From Shewanella holmiensis (GTDB lineage Bacteria > Pseudomonadota > Gammaproteobacteria > Enterobacterales > Shewanellaceae), in NCBI RefSeq assembly GCF_025370255.1, contig NZ_JAMTCD010000002.1, forward strand, positions 294,888 to 358,887: DNA of 64,000 nt. Direction: 5' to 3'. The notes under the pieces are model-generated. The model ran no database searches. It saw only the letters and a program-made list of their open reading frames with translations, and was not told the DNA's origin. Of this stretch, positions 42,340-50,534 are shown in pieces (the first letter of the stretch is position 1; each line of letters starts with the position of its first letter). The position numbers and the translations under genes are program-made.

Positions 42340-42565
42340 AACTTGAGACCTTTTTATGACTTAATCATATATGAACAATATATGTTCAAGTATGAGTATA
42401 GACACGTTAAAGGGGCATGCGTTAAAACAGTGGTAATATATGAACTTCCATCACATTTTTTGACCTTTTATATGCCATTAAACTCCGCGGCTGTTGATGA
42501 AGCTTATCTAGATAACACCATGATATTGAAATACTAATTAGATTGAATTCATATGGGGAATGTAT

Positions 42566-43720
42566 TTATTGAAACAAACTGGTGATGATGCCAGCAAGGG
42601 CAAAACCTACGACTAGATAGACAATATTAGGTTTAAATATTTTTAATAACCCAAAACCTAATATCGCTAAAGCCATATCAAGTGATAAATTAACCGCAGT
42701 AATAAAAACAGGTTGGTACAAGGCTGCCAATAGCAAACCAACAACCGCAGCATTTACCCCCGCCAAGCCACCAGCGATAATGGGGCGCTGACTAATCGCC
42801 CCCCAGCTATTAAGTGTGACTAACATTAGCAAAAAGCCTGGAACAAAAATCGCAGTTGTCGCAATGAGTGCTCCTAAAATAGGTGATTCTTGCCAAATAT
42901 CGGCGCCTAAAAAAGTGGCCATGGTAAACATTGGCCCAGGTACAGCTTGTGCTAATGCATAACCAGTTAAAAAACGGTCTTGACTGATTAGTTCACCCAC
43001 ATTGGCTTCCAGTAACGGCAGTACAACATGTCCGCCACCAAACACTAAACTGCCGACCTGATAAAACTGACCAAAAATTTGCCCTAGGCTATCTGGCTGA
43101 GAAGCTAGAATGAATGACGCGATTAACCCCAAAATGAAGAGAACTAACCATCCCCAATTTAATTTAATCTCAGGCGCTTCTGGTGAGATATTTTCACCGC
43201 GAGTTAACACCAGGCCGCCAATAATAGCCGCGACCACTAATACTGCTATCTGAGTCATTAAAGAAGGGAATAATATGATACAAACCGCTGTCAACATCAT
43301 TAGACATTGGGCTGTTTTACGTTGGCAAAATTGTTTAAACATGCCAAAGGTTGCGTCAGCAACCACCACCACAGCAAGTAATTTAAGGCCATGAATCGCC
43401 CCTGCCACCCAATCTAATTGCAGCCAACTTGCGGTTGAAACCGCAAATAAAAACAACAACAAAAAAGACGGTAGCGTAAACCCCAAAAAGGCGGCCAAGG
43501 CCCCCATTAAACCACCTTTATGGTAGCCAATAGCAAATCCTACCTGGCTGGATCCAGGGCCTGGCATAAACTGGCTTAGTGCCACAATACTGGCATATTG
43601 TTTTTCATCTAACCAATTTAACTCATGCACAAATGTCTGTCTAAAATAGCCAATATGCGCCGCTGGACCACCAAAACTAATTAAGCCCAATGCCAGAAAA
43701 CGACTAAATATTTGCCACAT
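42566..43720 (-). CDS. chrA: Chromate efflux transporter, ChrA family (two-domain)
   Basis: ChrA proteins expel chromate across the inner membrane; housekeeping members may move other anions. This 384-residue protein has the duplicated form. The N-terminal half has FGGPAAHIGYF and FMPGPGSSQVGFAIGYHKGG. The C-terminal half has the partner motifs FGGGHVVLPLLE and AQAVPGPMFTMATFLGA. About ten to twelve hydrophobic segments are visible. No chrB or resistance genes adjoin it, so the substrate in this organism is uncertain. It is on the same strand as rlmC, 57 bp away. Confidence 0.9.
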   Translation of the reverse strand: MWQIFSRFLALGLISFGGPAAHIGYFRQTFVHELNWLDEKQYASIVALSQFMPGPGSSQVGFAIGYHKGGLMGALAAFLGFTLPSFLLLFLFAVSTASWLQLDWVAGAIHGLKLLAVVVVADATFGMFKQFCQRKTAQCLMMLTAVCIILFPSLMTQIAVLVVAAIIGGLVLTRGENISPEAPEIKLNWGWLVLFILGLIASFILASQPDSLGQIFGQFYQVGSLVFGGGHVVLPLLEANVGELISQDRFLTGYALAQAVPGPMFTMATFLGADIWQESPILGALIATTAIFVPGFLLMLVTLNSWGAISQRPIIAGGLAGVNAAVVGLLLAALYQPVFITAVNLSLDMALAILGFGLLKIFKPNIVYLVVGFALAGIITSLFQ

Positions 43721-43777
43721 ATATGCAGATCCTTTGATTAAGATAACAACTTAAGATTATGACATTAATATGAACAT

Positions 43778-44923
43778 TTAATGACTAAGCGGTGTTTTTT
43801 CTAACATCACCAGCACTTCATAATGATCTGTGTGTGGAAACATATCAAATAACTGTACTTTGGTGATCCGGTACCCTGATATCATCGCCAAATCTTTTAC
43901 CAAACTTTTAGGATTACAGCTTGAGTAGAGGATGGCATTAGGCGCAAACTCAGACAAAGACCGACACAAAGATTCACCAATTCCGCGTCTTGGCGGGTTA
44001 ACAATGATCAACTCTGGTCTGTCATTTACATCAACACCGTTAGCAAAGTCAGTTGAATCTAATGCCCTGAAACTTATGTTGTTCAGCCCCATTTCTGTCG
44101 CTGACATTTTGGCGCATTCAATAGCTTCAGCTTCAATTTCAATGCCGGTTAAACGAATCGAATGGCTTGCACAGTGAAGACCAAATCCTCCTACACCACA
44201 GAATAAATCCCAAATATGTTGCGGCTTAAATGCGCCTACCCACTCGCGGGCAGTTTGATAAAGTTGTTGTGCTACCGCAGGGTTAGTTTGAAAAAAACTC
44301 TTAGGGCGAATATACAAAGGTACATCATTAAACTTGTCGGCTAGACGGGTTTGTTCGGTCAAGAAAATCTCTTGCTCACCCTCTAAAATGGCCATATGAG
44401 TTGGTTGCAGATTGACAGAAACCAAACTGATTTTGGGGACATCGGCCATGAGTTTAGGCAATTCACGCTGAATTCGTGCAATGGCTTGCTCACTTCGAAG
44501 CACAAAGCGCAGCATAAACTCACCGGAAATATAGCTTCTGGTTAACAGGATAAACTTAAGCTCACCTTTACTTTTATCCACTCGATAAGGCGGAATACCG
44601 GCTGTTTGCACAAAATGCTGTAATCGCTGCAGTAGTTGCTGCATATCATCAGGGTATAACTGACAATCACAAAGACTTACGGGTTGCCCTTGGGGATCGA
44701 CAATACCTAAAATAGGCTGATGTGCCGCCCCTAACACGACCATTTTGGCTTTATTGCGAAAATGATTTTCTTGGCTTGCTATCGGATCAAGCCATTGCGC
44801 AACCGGTAACGAACCAAAAAACTGTTTCAGCTTAATCATCTTATGCTGTAATTGCTGTGATATCGGCGTTTGAATATCTCTACAAGATAAGCATTGGCCA
44901 TTTTCAAAATACTCACATTTCAC
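43778..44923 (-). CDS. rlmC: 23S rRNA (uracil747-C5)-methyltransferase
   Basis: RlmC makes m5U747 in 23S rRNA. The 381-residue length fits (E. coli 375). N-terminal cysteines for a [4Fe-4S] cluster are visible: [13 protein letters not shown], with the fourth in [10 protein letters not shown]. There is no TRAM domain, which distinguishes RlmC from RlmD. The SAM motif is [24 protein letters not shown] follows, and the catalytic Cys is in [14 protein letters not shown]. The gene start overlaps the end of the MarR-type gene by 11 bp, so the two are translated from one transcript. Confidence 0.95.
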   Translation of the reverse strand: MKCEYFENGQCLSCRDIQTPISQQLQHKMIKLKQFFGSLPVAQWLDPIASQENHFRNKAKMVVLGAAHQPILGIVDPQGQPVSLCDCQLYPDDMQQLLQRLQHFVQTAGIPPYRVDKSKGELKFILLTRSYISGEFMLRFVLRSEQAIARIQRELPKLMADVPKISLVSVNLQPTHMAILEGEQEIFLTEQTRLADKFNDVPLYIRPKSFFQTNPAVAQQLYQTAREWVGAFKPQHIWDLFCGVGGFGLHCASHSIRLTGIEIEAEAIECAKMSATEMGLNNISFRALDSTDFANGVDVNDRPELIIVNPPRRGIGESLCRSLSEFAPNAILYSSCNPKSLVKDLAMISGYRITKVQLFDMFPHTDHYEVLVMLEKTPLSH

Positions 44924-45371
44924 AACTTGAAGCCTTATCCGAATTTAATACTTTTAATGCGTTATCACACAAACTTTTCAGCTGTTGCAATTGCTCAATA
45001 TCACCGCCAACCTTACAACGCATCATTTCAGGCACTTTCTCTGCTTGTTGGCGTAATGCTTGGCCTTCTTTAGTAAGATGTAACACACGCACTCGCTCAT
45101 CTTGCTCACTGCGACCGCGGATCACTAATTTTTTTACTTCTAGACGTTTTAGTAATGGTGTTAATGTCCCAGAGTCTAAATGCAATTTTTCCCCTAAGGT
45201 TTTAACGCTGATACCAGGCTCTTTCCACAAAACCAACATGGCTAAATATTGTGGATACGTGAGTGATAACTCTTCCAACAAGGGACGATATGCGCGGATC
45301 ATCGCGTTAGTCACGCTATATAAGGAAAAACACACCTGATTTTCAAGTGCTAATGGGTTGGTTGATGACAT
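44913..45371 (-). CDS. OhrR-type MarR-family regulator, organic-peroxide sensing
   Basis: A 152-residue winged-helix protein closely resembling OhrR. The redox-active N-terminal Cys is in [10 protein letters not shown] (C14), and the family motif [13 protein letters not shown] follows. The recognition helix region is [18 protein letters not shown], and the wing has [11 protein letters not shown]. OhrR represses an organic hydroperoxide reductase gene, ohr, until the Cys is oxidised. No ohr gene is adjacent; instead the gene overlaps rlmC. A 12-bp palindrome, ATTGCGCGCAAT, lies about 42 bp upstream and may be its own operator. Confidence 0.85.
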   Translation of the reverse strand: MSSTNPLALENQVCFSLYSVTNAMIRAYRPLLEELSLTYPQYLAMLVLWKEPGISVKTLGEKLHLDSGTLTPLLKRLEVKKLVIRGRSEQDERVRVLHLTKEGQALRQQAEKVPEMMRCKVGGDIEQLQQLKSLCDNALKVLNSDKASSCEM

Positions 45372-45412
45372 AATTATCCTCTCTCAATTTCGAGTCAGTA
45401 TATCATAATCTA

Positions 45413-45424
45413 ATTGCGCGCAAT
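45413..45424. promoter_or_regulatory. Candidate OhrR/MarR operator
   Basis: Perfect palindrome ATTGCGCGCAAT in the promoter region of the OhrR-like gene. MarR-family operators are often AT-flanked inverted repeats of this size. Assignment is inferred from position only. Confidence 0.4.
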
Positions 45425-45537
45425 CTATAACCTTTTGGCAAGATGCATATTGATACACTATTATCATATAGAATATTGGCAAACCGCCGATAAAATGAAG
45501 TAGCACAATTTTTGTGTGTAATGAAAACGAGGTTTCT

Positions 45538-45726
45538 ATGACAATTTCAGTAAATGCCCCAAGCAATATGCCTACTTCTATCGATTCAGCCAGCAGCCTC
45601 AAGGTTGCCGTTATGGCTAAAAATCAACAGAAAGTTGAAGGGCAAATGGCAATGCAACTTATTGAAGCAGCGGTTCCTCCTGCGCCAGTGGGAAACACAG
45701 GTCACAACATTAATACCACAGCTTAA
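45538..45726 (+). CDS. YjfB-like putative motility protein
   Basis: A 62-residue protein starting at ATG 45538 behind ACGAGG (an upstream in-frame start at 45514 lacks a ribosome-binding site). The sequence has the YjfB pattern: a short N-terminal segment, a helix SSLKVAVMAKNQQKVEGQMAM, quoted here as LKVAVMAKNQQKVEGQ, then LIEAAVPPAP and a GHNINTTA end. Related small proteins are annotated as putative motility proteins. No flagellar genes adjoin it, so the role is uncertain. It is monocistronic. Confidence 0.65.
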   Translation: MTISVNAPSNMPTSIDSASSLKVAVMAKNQQKVEGQMAMQLIEAAVPPAPVGNTGHNINTTA

Positions 45727-45768
45727 ATATGATTCATCCTGAGTGATAGAGACTTTACCTGCAAGATG

Positions 45769-45882
45769 ACAAGATGTTAATTTGCCACTAAATTGACAAT
45801 TAAGTTATGATTGTTATCTTGTAAAACAAGATGTTAATTTGCCACTAAATTGACAATTAAGTCATGATTGTTATCTTGTAAA
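45769..45882. repeat. Tandem direct repeat, two 57-bp units with inverted ends
   Basis: Two adjacent 57-bp copies (45769-45825 and 45826-45882) differ at one base near the middle (TTATGA against TCATGA). Each unit begins ACAAGAT and ends with ATCTTGTAA, so it can fold on itself. A shorter echo, CTCGTAAAGTAAC, follows at about 45891. The array ends about 36 bp before the LprI-MliC gene and probably lies in its promoter or leader. Confidence 0.9.
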
Positions 45883-45918
45883 GTAACTATCTCGTAAAGT
45901 AACGAAGGAAATCAGCGG

Positions 45919-46527
45919 ATGAAAAATTTATGGATACTGAGTTTAGCCAGTTTAGGGTTAAGCTGCTCAGCTTTAGCAAACTCGTCCTCACCCAGTTATG
46001 ACTGCAGTAAAGCCCAAGGTTCAATTGAAGAATTAATATGTCAATCTGATGAGTTATCGACGCTAGATAGACAGTTGCAGCCGTTATATTCACAAGCTAT
46101 TAAGCAACTTAGCAGTGATGATGCCCAAACCTTGAAAGCCCAACAACGCGGCTGGATTAAAGGCCGTAACGACTGCTGGAAAGCAGATGACAAAACCGAA
46201 TGCACCCTTACAAGTTATCAAACTCGTATCACTGAATTGCAAATTTCAACAGCAAGCATTGAGGTGCCCAGTGCAACGTATTATGTATGTAACAATGAAG
46301 CAGCATTTAAATTAAGTGTTTATTTTTATAATGATACCTTAATCCCTGCAGCGGTCTTTAGTTATAACAAGGCGCAACAACTTAGTGAACCAGCCGTAGG
46401 TTTACTTACCCGTACGGCATCCGGCGCCAAATACCAAGCTCAAAATGCAACCTTATGGACCCATCAGCAAGAAGCCACCTTGACGCTTTTTGATCAACCA
46501 CCGATGAATTGCAAAATTCAGAAATAA
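45919..46527 (+). CDS. Exported LprI-MliC domain fusion, probable lysozyme inhibitor
   Basis: A 202-residue exported protein. The signal peptide covers 1-20 (ALA-NSS). Residues about 29-105 form a LprI-type (DUF1311) domain, with DCSKAQGSIEELICQSDELSTLDRQL (in part: SIEELICQSDELSTLDRQL), WIKGRNDCW and the paired cysteines. Residues about 121-198 form an MliC-type beta-barrel: YYVCNNEAAFKLSVYF, with the closing Cys in PPMNCKIQK. LprI and MliC proteins have each been reported to inhibit lysozymes, so the fusion may protect peptidoglycan from host or competitor lysozyme. The first Cys (C16) is inside the signal core, so a lipoprotein is not indicated. A 57-bp repeat lies upstream. Confidence 0.82.
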   Translation: MKNLWILSLASLGLSCSALANSSSPSYDCSKAQGSIEELICQSDELSTLDRQLQPLYSQAIKQLSSDDAQTLKAQQRGWIKGRNDCWKADDKTECTLTSYQTRITELQISTASIEVPSATYYVCNNEAAFKLSVYFYNDTLIPAAVFSYNKAQQLSEPAVGLLTRTASGAKYQAQNATLWTHQQEATLTLFDQPPMNCKIQK

Positions 46528-46918
46528 TCTAAAGTAGCATAGACTGTTAAGCATAATCTTATGCCAGTCTATTTTGCTGCTATTCCCCCCCCTGTTAATT
46601 TGCTTGTCCCCATCATGATTAACAACAACCAAGTGTGGCTAAACCTTATTCAAAAAACAGGCACACGCACATTTTTTTTACAGAAATAGCGTATCAACAC
46701 AACAAAAATATTATACAAAAAACAATAACCTAACACTTAACATGCGCAAGATCACACTTCTAAAAATCCCCTGTAATCAGCTTAGCTACTCAGCTTAAAA
46801 TAAAGGTGTTGCATGCTCTTTCCAGTGAATATTGATTCCGAGCCGTCATGTAACAACATCAAAAATCTCTTCATTTTTGAAATATTAAGCGTTAATTATC
46901 ACGCTTACAGGTATTTTT
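46528..46918. other. AT-rich intergenic region with an imperfect hairpin; no gene
   Basis: About 390 bp between the LprI-MliC gene and the glycosyltransferase. An imperfect hairpin (arms ATAGACTG at 46539-46546 and CAGTCTAT at 46565-46572) may end the upstream transcript, although no T run follows. A run of eight C lies near 46586. Nothing else is supported. Confidence 0.4.
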
Positions 46919-48058
46919 ATGAAATATATATTTGTCATCAGGCATATCTGTTATGGCGGAGCAGAAACATCAACATTGCTTCTATCTAAAGCATTAGCAT
47001 CACGTGGACATACCATTGAAATATGGAATTTAGGTAAGAGTACTGAGGATGATCTCAATAGATGGCTCCCCTTCTCATCAGTAAAAGCGATTAAAAAGTG
47101 GCAGTTACTTAGTTATAAAGTTAAACCTTCTGAATTATTGGTGTTAGTCAATAATGCCGCACATCGTTACGCACCCAAAAAGGGGACAGTTACGATTGTG
47201 CATGGCGATCCAACATATAAGTTAACTCAAACAACATCCTTTTTCGGCAGAGTGAAGCAACGGATTAAATTGCATCAACAGCACTATAGTCGCAATAACT
47301 TCGTGATATCTAATCAATTAGCTACCCGACTCACACCCTTTACAAAACAATCACCTGTATACCTACCAAATCCTTTTGATGCGCACTCTGTGGTCGAAAA
47401 AGCCAAACAGCCGTGTGATATTGATTTACCAAAGCATTTTATTGTCCATATTGGACGTTTTGGTCCAGAAAAAAAACAAGACATACTGTTAGCCTCATAC
47501 TTAGAGAATCAAGCACTCAACTCAACAGTGGATTTGGTCTTTATCGGGGATGAACCTCAAAAAAATGGCCCAATAACGGCAAAACTCCACTCAATGGCGA
47601 GTAAAAGTGATTTGAGTAATAAGATCCACTTTCTCGGTAACCAAGCTAACCCTTGGAATATTTTAGTAAAGGCAAAATGTCTAGTGCTATGCTCTGAATT
47701 TGAATCTATGGGGTATGTGCTGTTAGAGGCAATGGCATTAAATATCCCTATCGTTTCAACGACAACCATTGGCGCTAAAGAGGTGCTGGGTAACGACTTC
47801 CCTGGTTTAATTAATCTTTTTCCAGAAATGAAAAATAATCAAAAGGCTAATACCGAATTAGATTATAAGCCATTAGAGAAAAACACCGAAATATTGGCTG
47901 AAAAGCTCGTCCAAGTAATTAATAACCCGCTGGGGTTTACCCAAAAACTGTCGGATGAATATAGCGTAGATATCGTTGCTAATAAATTTGAAACCTTAAC
48001 TCAGATAGATGTTACCGAACAAATTAATAACCAACGAACACACGTTACAACAGTATGA
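46919..48058 (+). CDS. GT4-type glycosyltransferase, isolated
   Basis: A 379-residue GT-B glycosyltransferase. The N-terminal half begins IFVIRHICYGGAETSTLLLSKAL (in part: HICYGGAETSTLLLSKAL), the acceptor-side motif with GGAE. The C-terminal donor half has VHIGRFGPEKKQD and the EX7E motif in SEFESMGYVLLEAMALNIPIV (in part: EFESMGYVLLEAM). These enzymes transfer a sugar from a nucleotide sugar, usually in lipopolysaccharide or capsule synthesis. No other polysaccharide gene is in the neighbourhood, so the acceptor is unknown. The gene is AT-rich and stands alone between unrelated genes, which fits acquisition. No terminator is obvious downstream. Confidence 0.85.
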   Translation: MKYIFVIRHICYGGAETSTLLLSKALASRGHTIEIWNLGKSTEDDLNRWLPFSSVKAIKKWQLLSYKVKPSELLVLVNNAAHRYAPKKGTVTIVHGDPTYKLTQTTSFFGRVKQRIKLHQQHYSRNNFVISNQLATRLTPFTKQSPVYLPNPFDAHSVVEKAKQPCDIDLPKHFIVHIGRFGPEKKQDILLASYLENQALNSTVDLVFIGDEPQKNGPITAKLHSMASKSDLSNKIHFLGNQANPWNILVKAKCLVLCSEFESMGYVLLEAMALNIPIVSTTTIGAKEVLGNDFPGLINLFPEMKNNQKANTELDYKPLEKNTEILAEKLVQVINNPLGFTQKLSDEYSVDIVANKFETLTQIDVTEQINNQRTHVTTV

Positions 48059-48127
48059 TTTAGTCCAATGCCCTCATCAGCTAAGGGGTTAGACATGAGT
48101 CTCCCAATGTCTACCCCCCTAAACCTG

Positions 48128-48682
48128 TTAGTAAAAGAGGGTTGCGATACCCAAAAGCGCAAACAATACTGCACATAATCGATGAATTAATTTCATCGGC
48201 AGCTTATCGGCACTAAAATGTCCAAGTAATACAACCGGCACATTAGCAATTAACATACCTAAGGTAGTGCCAAACACTACCATCGATAACGCATCATATT
48301 TAGCCGCAAGCACCACAGTAGCAATTTGAGTTTTATCACCCATTTCGGCAATAAAAAATAACATAAAGGTTGCAGCAAAAGCGCCGAGTTTATAAAAACG
48401 GTTATCGTCATCATCCATTTTATCTGGCACAAGCACCCAAATTGCGATGGCAAAGAAAGATGCGGCGATCAAGTAACTCGCCCATTGAGGGTCAAGCCAA
48501 CCAAAGGCAAATTGACCTAGCCAGGCAGCAGCAAAATGATTAATCAATGTCGAAAGGAAGATACCAAGAATGATGGCCGATTTATTGCGAAATCTTGCAG
48601 CTAACAGTAATGCAAGTAGTTGAGTTTTATCGCCAATTTCAGCTATAGCTACCGTGAAGGTTGAAGTGAAAAGTGCTTCCAC
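48128..48682 (-). CDS. mneA: GDT1/TMEM165-family manganese exporter (UPF0016)
   Basis: A 184-residue inner-membrane protein with six hydrophobic segments in two repeated halves. Each half carries the family signature ExGDKT: AEIGDKTQLLALLLAARF and AEMGDKTQIATVVLAAKY. Members in Vibrio (MneA) and cyanobacteria export Mn2+, and eukaryotic relatives move Mn2+/Ca2+. The symbol follows MneA by family resemblance. The start is GTG 48682 behind AGGA. An inverted repeat lies in the leader just upstream, but it does not match the yybP-ykoY manganese riboswitch. Confidence 0.85.
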   Translation of the reverse strand: MEALFTSTFTVAIAEIGDKTQLLALLLAARFRNKSAIILGIFLSTLINHFAAAWLGQFAFGWLDPQWASYLIAASFFAIAIWVLVPDKMDDDDNRFYKLGAFAATFMLFFIAEMGDKTQIATVVLAAKYDALSMVVFGTTLGMLIANVPVVLLGHFSADKLPMKLIHRLCAVLFALLGIATLFY

Positions 48683-48697
48683 AGAAATATCCTAAAG

Positions 48698-48742
48698 TTG
48701 AGGGTAAAGTTTAACCAAGCACAAGCAATAGCCTACCCTCAA
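48698..48742 (-). promoter_or_regulatory. Inverted repeat in the leader of the manganese exporter gene
   Basis: Nine-base perfect arms TTGAGGGTA (48698-48706) and TACCCTCAA (48734-48742) separated by 27 bases, ending 16 bases before the GTG start. It could be an RNA hairpin affecting translation or an operator. No T run follows. Confidence 0.45.
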
Positions 48743-49101
48743 AGTCGCTATTACCGTACTAGGTCTTGCTTAACAAAGTATTATCTTTGTTGTTTATACC
48801 ATGGCGATATGGCCAATTATGTTGATATAAACGCCTGAATTGATGATGTGTAAAAAACCAATTGAAGCTAGCTACTCCCCTAAACGAGGCGGCAATATAC
48901 CCTAATATAAATATGGGATCAATATATCGAACTGTAATGCTGCACCATTGCAATGACAAGGTTTAATTAATCGCTCACAAATGTTATGTAATTGTTTCTA
49001 AACAGTGCTAAAGCCCTTTAAAGGTGTAAGTCACTTGCTTGAGTTGTTGGCATTCTGCTACTGTCGTTTGCAATTAGAATAATAATTTTTGGGACGCGTT
49101 C
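48743..49101. other. Divergent intergenic region, no gene seen
   Basis: About 360 bp between the manganese exporter and the aromatic amino-acid permease genes, expected to carry both promoters. No convincing operator was found, including no clear TyrR box. Confidence 0.4.
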
Positions 49102-50304
49102 GTGAATTTTAAAATACTTGGATCGATTTCAATAGTCGCTGGCACCGCAATCGGTGGTGGTATGTTAGCACTACCATTGGCAACCGCAGCATTAGGCATT
49201 ATACCTGCACTTCTGCTTCTTATCGTCATTTGGGGCATTTCAGCTTACACCGCACTATTAATGCTAGAAATTAATTTGCGTACTGGAGTGGGTGACAATG
49301 TGCATGCTATTACCGGTAAAACATTGGGTAAAACGGGGCAGTTAATTCAAGGTGGATCATTTTTAAGCCTGTTATTTGCCCTCACCATGGTGTACTTGAT
49401 GGGTGGCTCATCTTTACTTGAAACTCGCCTTGCCCCTTTGGGAGTCGATCTAAGCAACCAAGGCGCGGTAATCCTCTTTACCCTTGTATTTGGTGGCATC
49501 ATTGCAGTGGGCGTCACTTGGATTGATAAAGTATCGCGCCTTTTGTTTAGTGCAATGGTGATGTTATTAGTCTTAGTGGTTGCCTTCTTATTACCTGATG
49601 TAAACCTAGCTGTAGTATTAACCAATACCGTCAGTGAAGTCGCTCAGGGCAGCGAATTAAACCATCTGTGGCTTGCTGCGATCCCGGTAGTCTTTACCTC
49701 ATTTGGATTCCATGTATGTATTGCCACTATCGTTAGATACTTAGATGGCGATGCGATTTCATTGCGCAAAGTGTTGCTTATCGGCTCTACCATCCCTTTA
49801 GTCTGCTATATATTGTGGTTACTTGTTACCTTAGGCACATTAAGCGGTCCAACGGTACACGGATTAGAGGGATCACTACCTAAATTGGTGTTAGCGCTTC
49901 AAGGATTAGCTGAATCTGAAATTGTTAGTCAATGTATTGATATTTTTGCCAATCTAGCCCTGATAACCTCTTTCTTAGGGGTAACCATGAGTTTATTTGA
50001 TTATGTTGCTGAACTCACCAGAGCAAGCAACAACTTAGTCGGTAGAATACAAACCTGGTTAATTACTTTTATTCCACCGTTGCTGTGTGCATTATTTTAC
50101 CCAGATGGCTTTTTTAAAGTACTGGGCTTTGCAGCCATTCCTTTAGTCGTGATGATTATCTTGTTACCTATTGCTATGGCACTAAAACAACGTGCGCAAA
50201 ACTTAGGTGGATATCAGGTTGCTGGCGGTATACCCGCGTTAATCGTCACTGGATTAATGGGTGTGATTATCGTGATTGCACAGCTCACTGTAGCGTTAGG
50301 ATAA
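49102..50304 (+). CDS. Aromatic amino-acid permease (HAAAP family, TyrP/Mtr-like)
   Basis: A 400-residue inner-membrane transporter with eleven hydrophobic segments. The opening GSISIVAGTAIGGGMLALPLATA is the signature first helix of the hydroxy/aromatic amino-acid permeases (quoted in part: VAGTAIGGGMLALPL). Other family elements are FGFHVCIATIVRYLDGD and ALITSFLGVTMSLFDY. TyrP, Mtr and TnaB bring in tyrosine or tryptophan with protons; the exact substrate cannot be told by eye. The start is GTG 49102. A terminator follows about 70 bp after the stop. Confidence 0.92.
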   Translation: MNFKILGSISIVAGTAIGGGMLALPLATAALGIIPALLLLIVIWGISAYTALLMLEINLRTGVGDNVHAITGKTLGKTGQLIQGGSFLSLLFALTMVYLMGGSSLLETRLAPLGVDLSNQGAVILFTLVFGGIIAVGVTWIDKVSRLLFSAMVMLLVLVVAFLLPDVNLAVVLTNTVSEVAQGSELNHLWLAAIPVVFTSFGFHVCIATIVRYLDGDAISLRKVLLIGSTIPLVCYILWLLVTLGTLSGPTVHGLEGSLPKLVLALQGLAESEIVSQCIDIFANLALITSFLGVTMSLFDYVAELTRASNNLVGRIQTWLITFIPPLLCALFYPDGFFKVLGFAAIPLVVMIILLPIAMALKQRAQNLGGYQVAGGIPALIVTGLMGVIIVIAQLTVALG

Positions 50305-50370
50305 CTGCCACAGTTATCTTGTTTGTAACGGAGTTTTTCCAACACTGTTAAGCCAGTAAAAGTTTTGTTA

Positions 50371-50396
50371 AAGTCAGGCTCCGGCCTGACTTTTTT
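50371..50396 (+). terminator. Rho-independent terminator after the aromatic permease
   Basis: AAGTCAGGC/GCCTGACTT stem (50371-50379, 50384-50392) with a four-base loop and a T run. Confidence 0.9.
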
Positions 50397-50534
50397 ATTG
50401 GTGCATACCGCCATAAAATCTCGCCCGTAACTCAATCCTAACAATAATATTAAAATGTCATCTTACTTTAGGTGATAATTTATTTATTTGGGTAAACGAC
50501 CTCAAATAATGACTTAAAAAATGGACTTATCTCA

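Noticed and set aside
42343..42537. 64-codon plus-strand frame between the chemoreceptor and chrA
   Set aside because: No ribosome-binding site, low-complexity AT-rich translation and no recognisable pattern; it probably overlaps the chemoreceptor promoter.
45554..45742. Alternative frame over the YjfB-like gene
   Set aside because: The frame from ATG 45538 has a ribosome-binding site and the family pattern; this one does not.
45769..45882. CRISPR array
   Set aside because: The two 57-bp units abut with no spacers and no cas genes are present.
48683..48760. yybP-ykoY manganese riboswitch
   Set aside because: The conserved aptamer blocks of that class are not present; only a simple inverted repeat is seen.
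48759..48959. 66-codon minus-strand frame upstream of the manganese exporter
   Set aside because: Translation has no protein-like pattern and the region is a promoter-bearing intergenic space.
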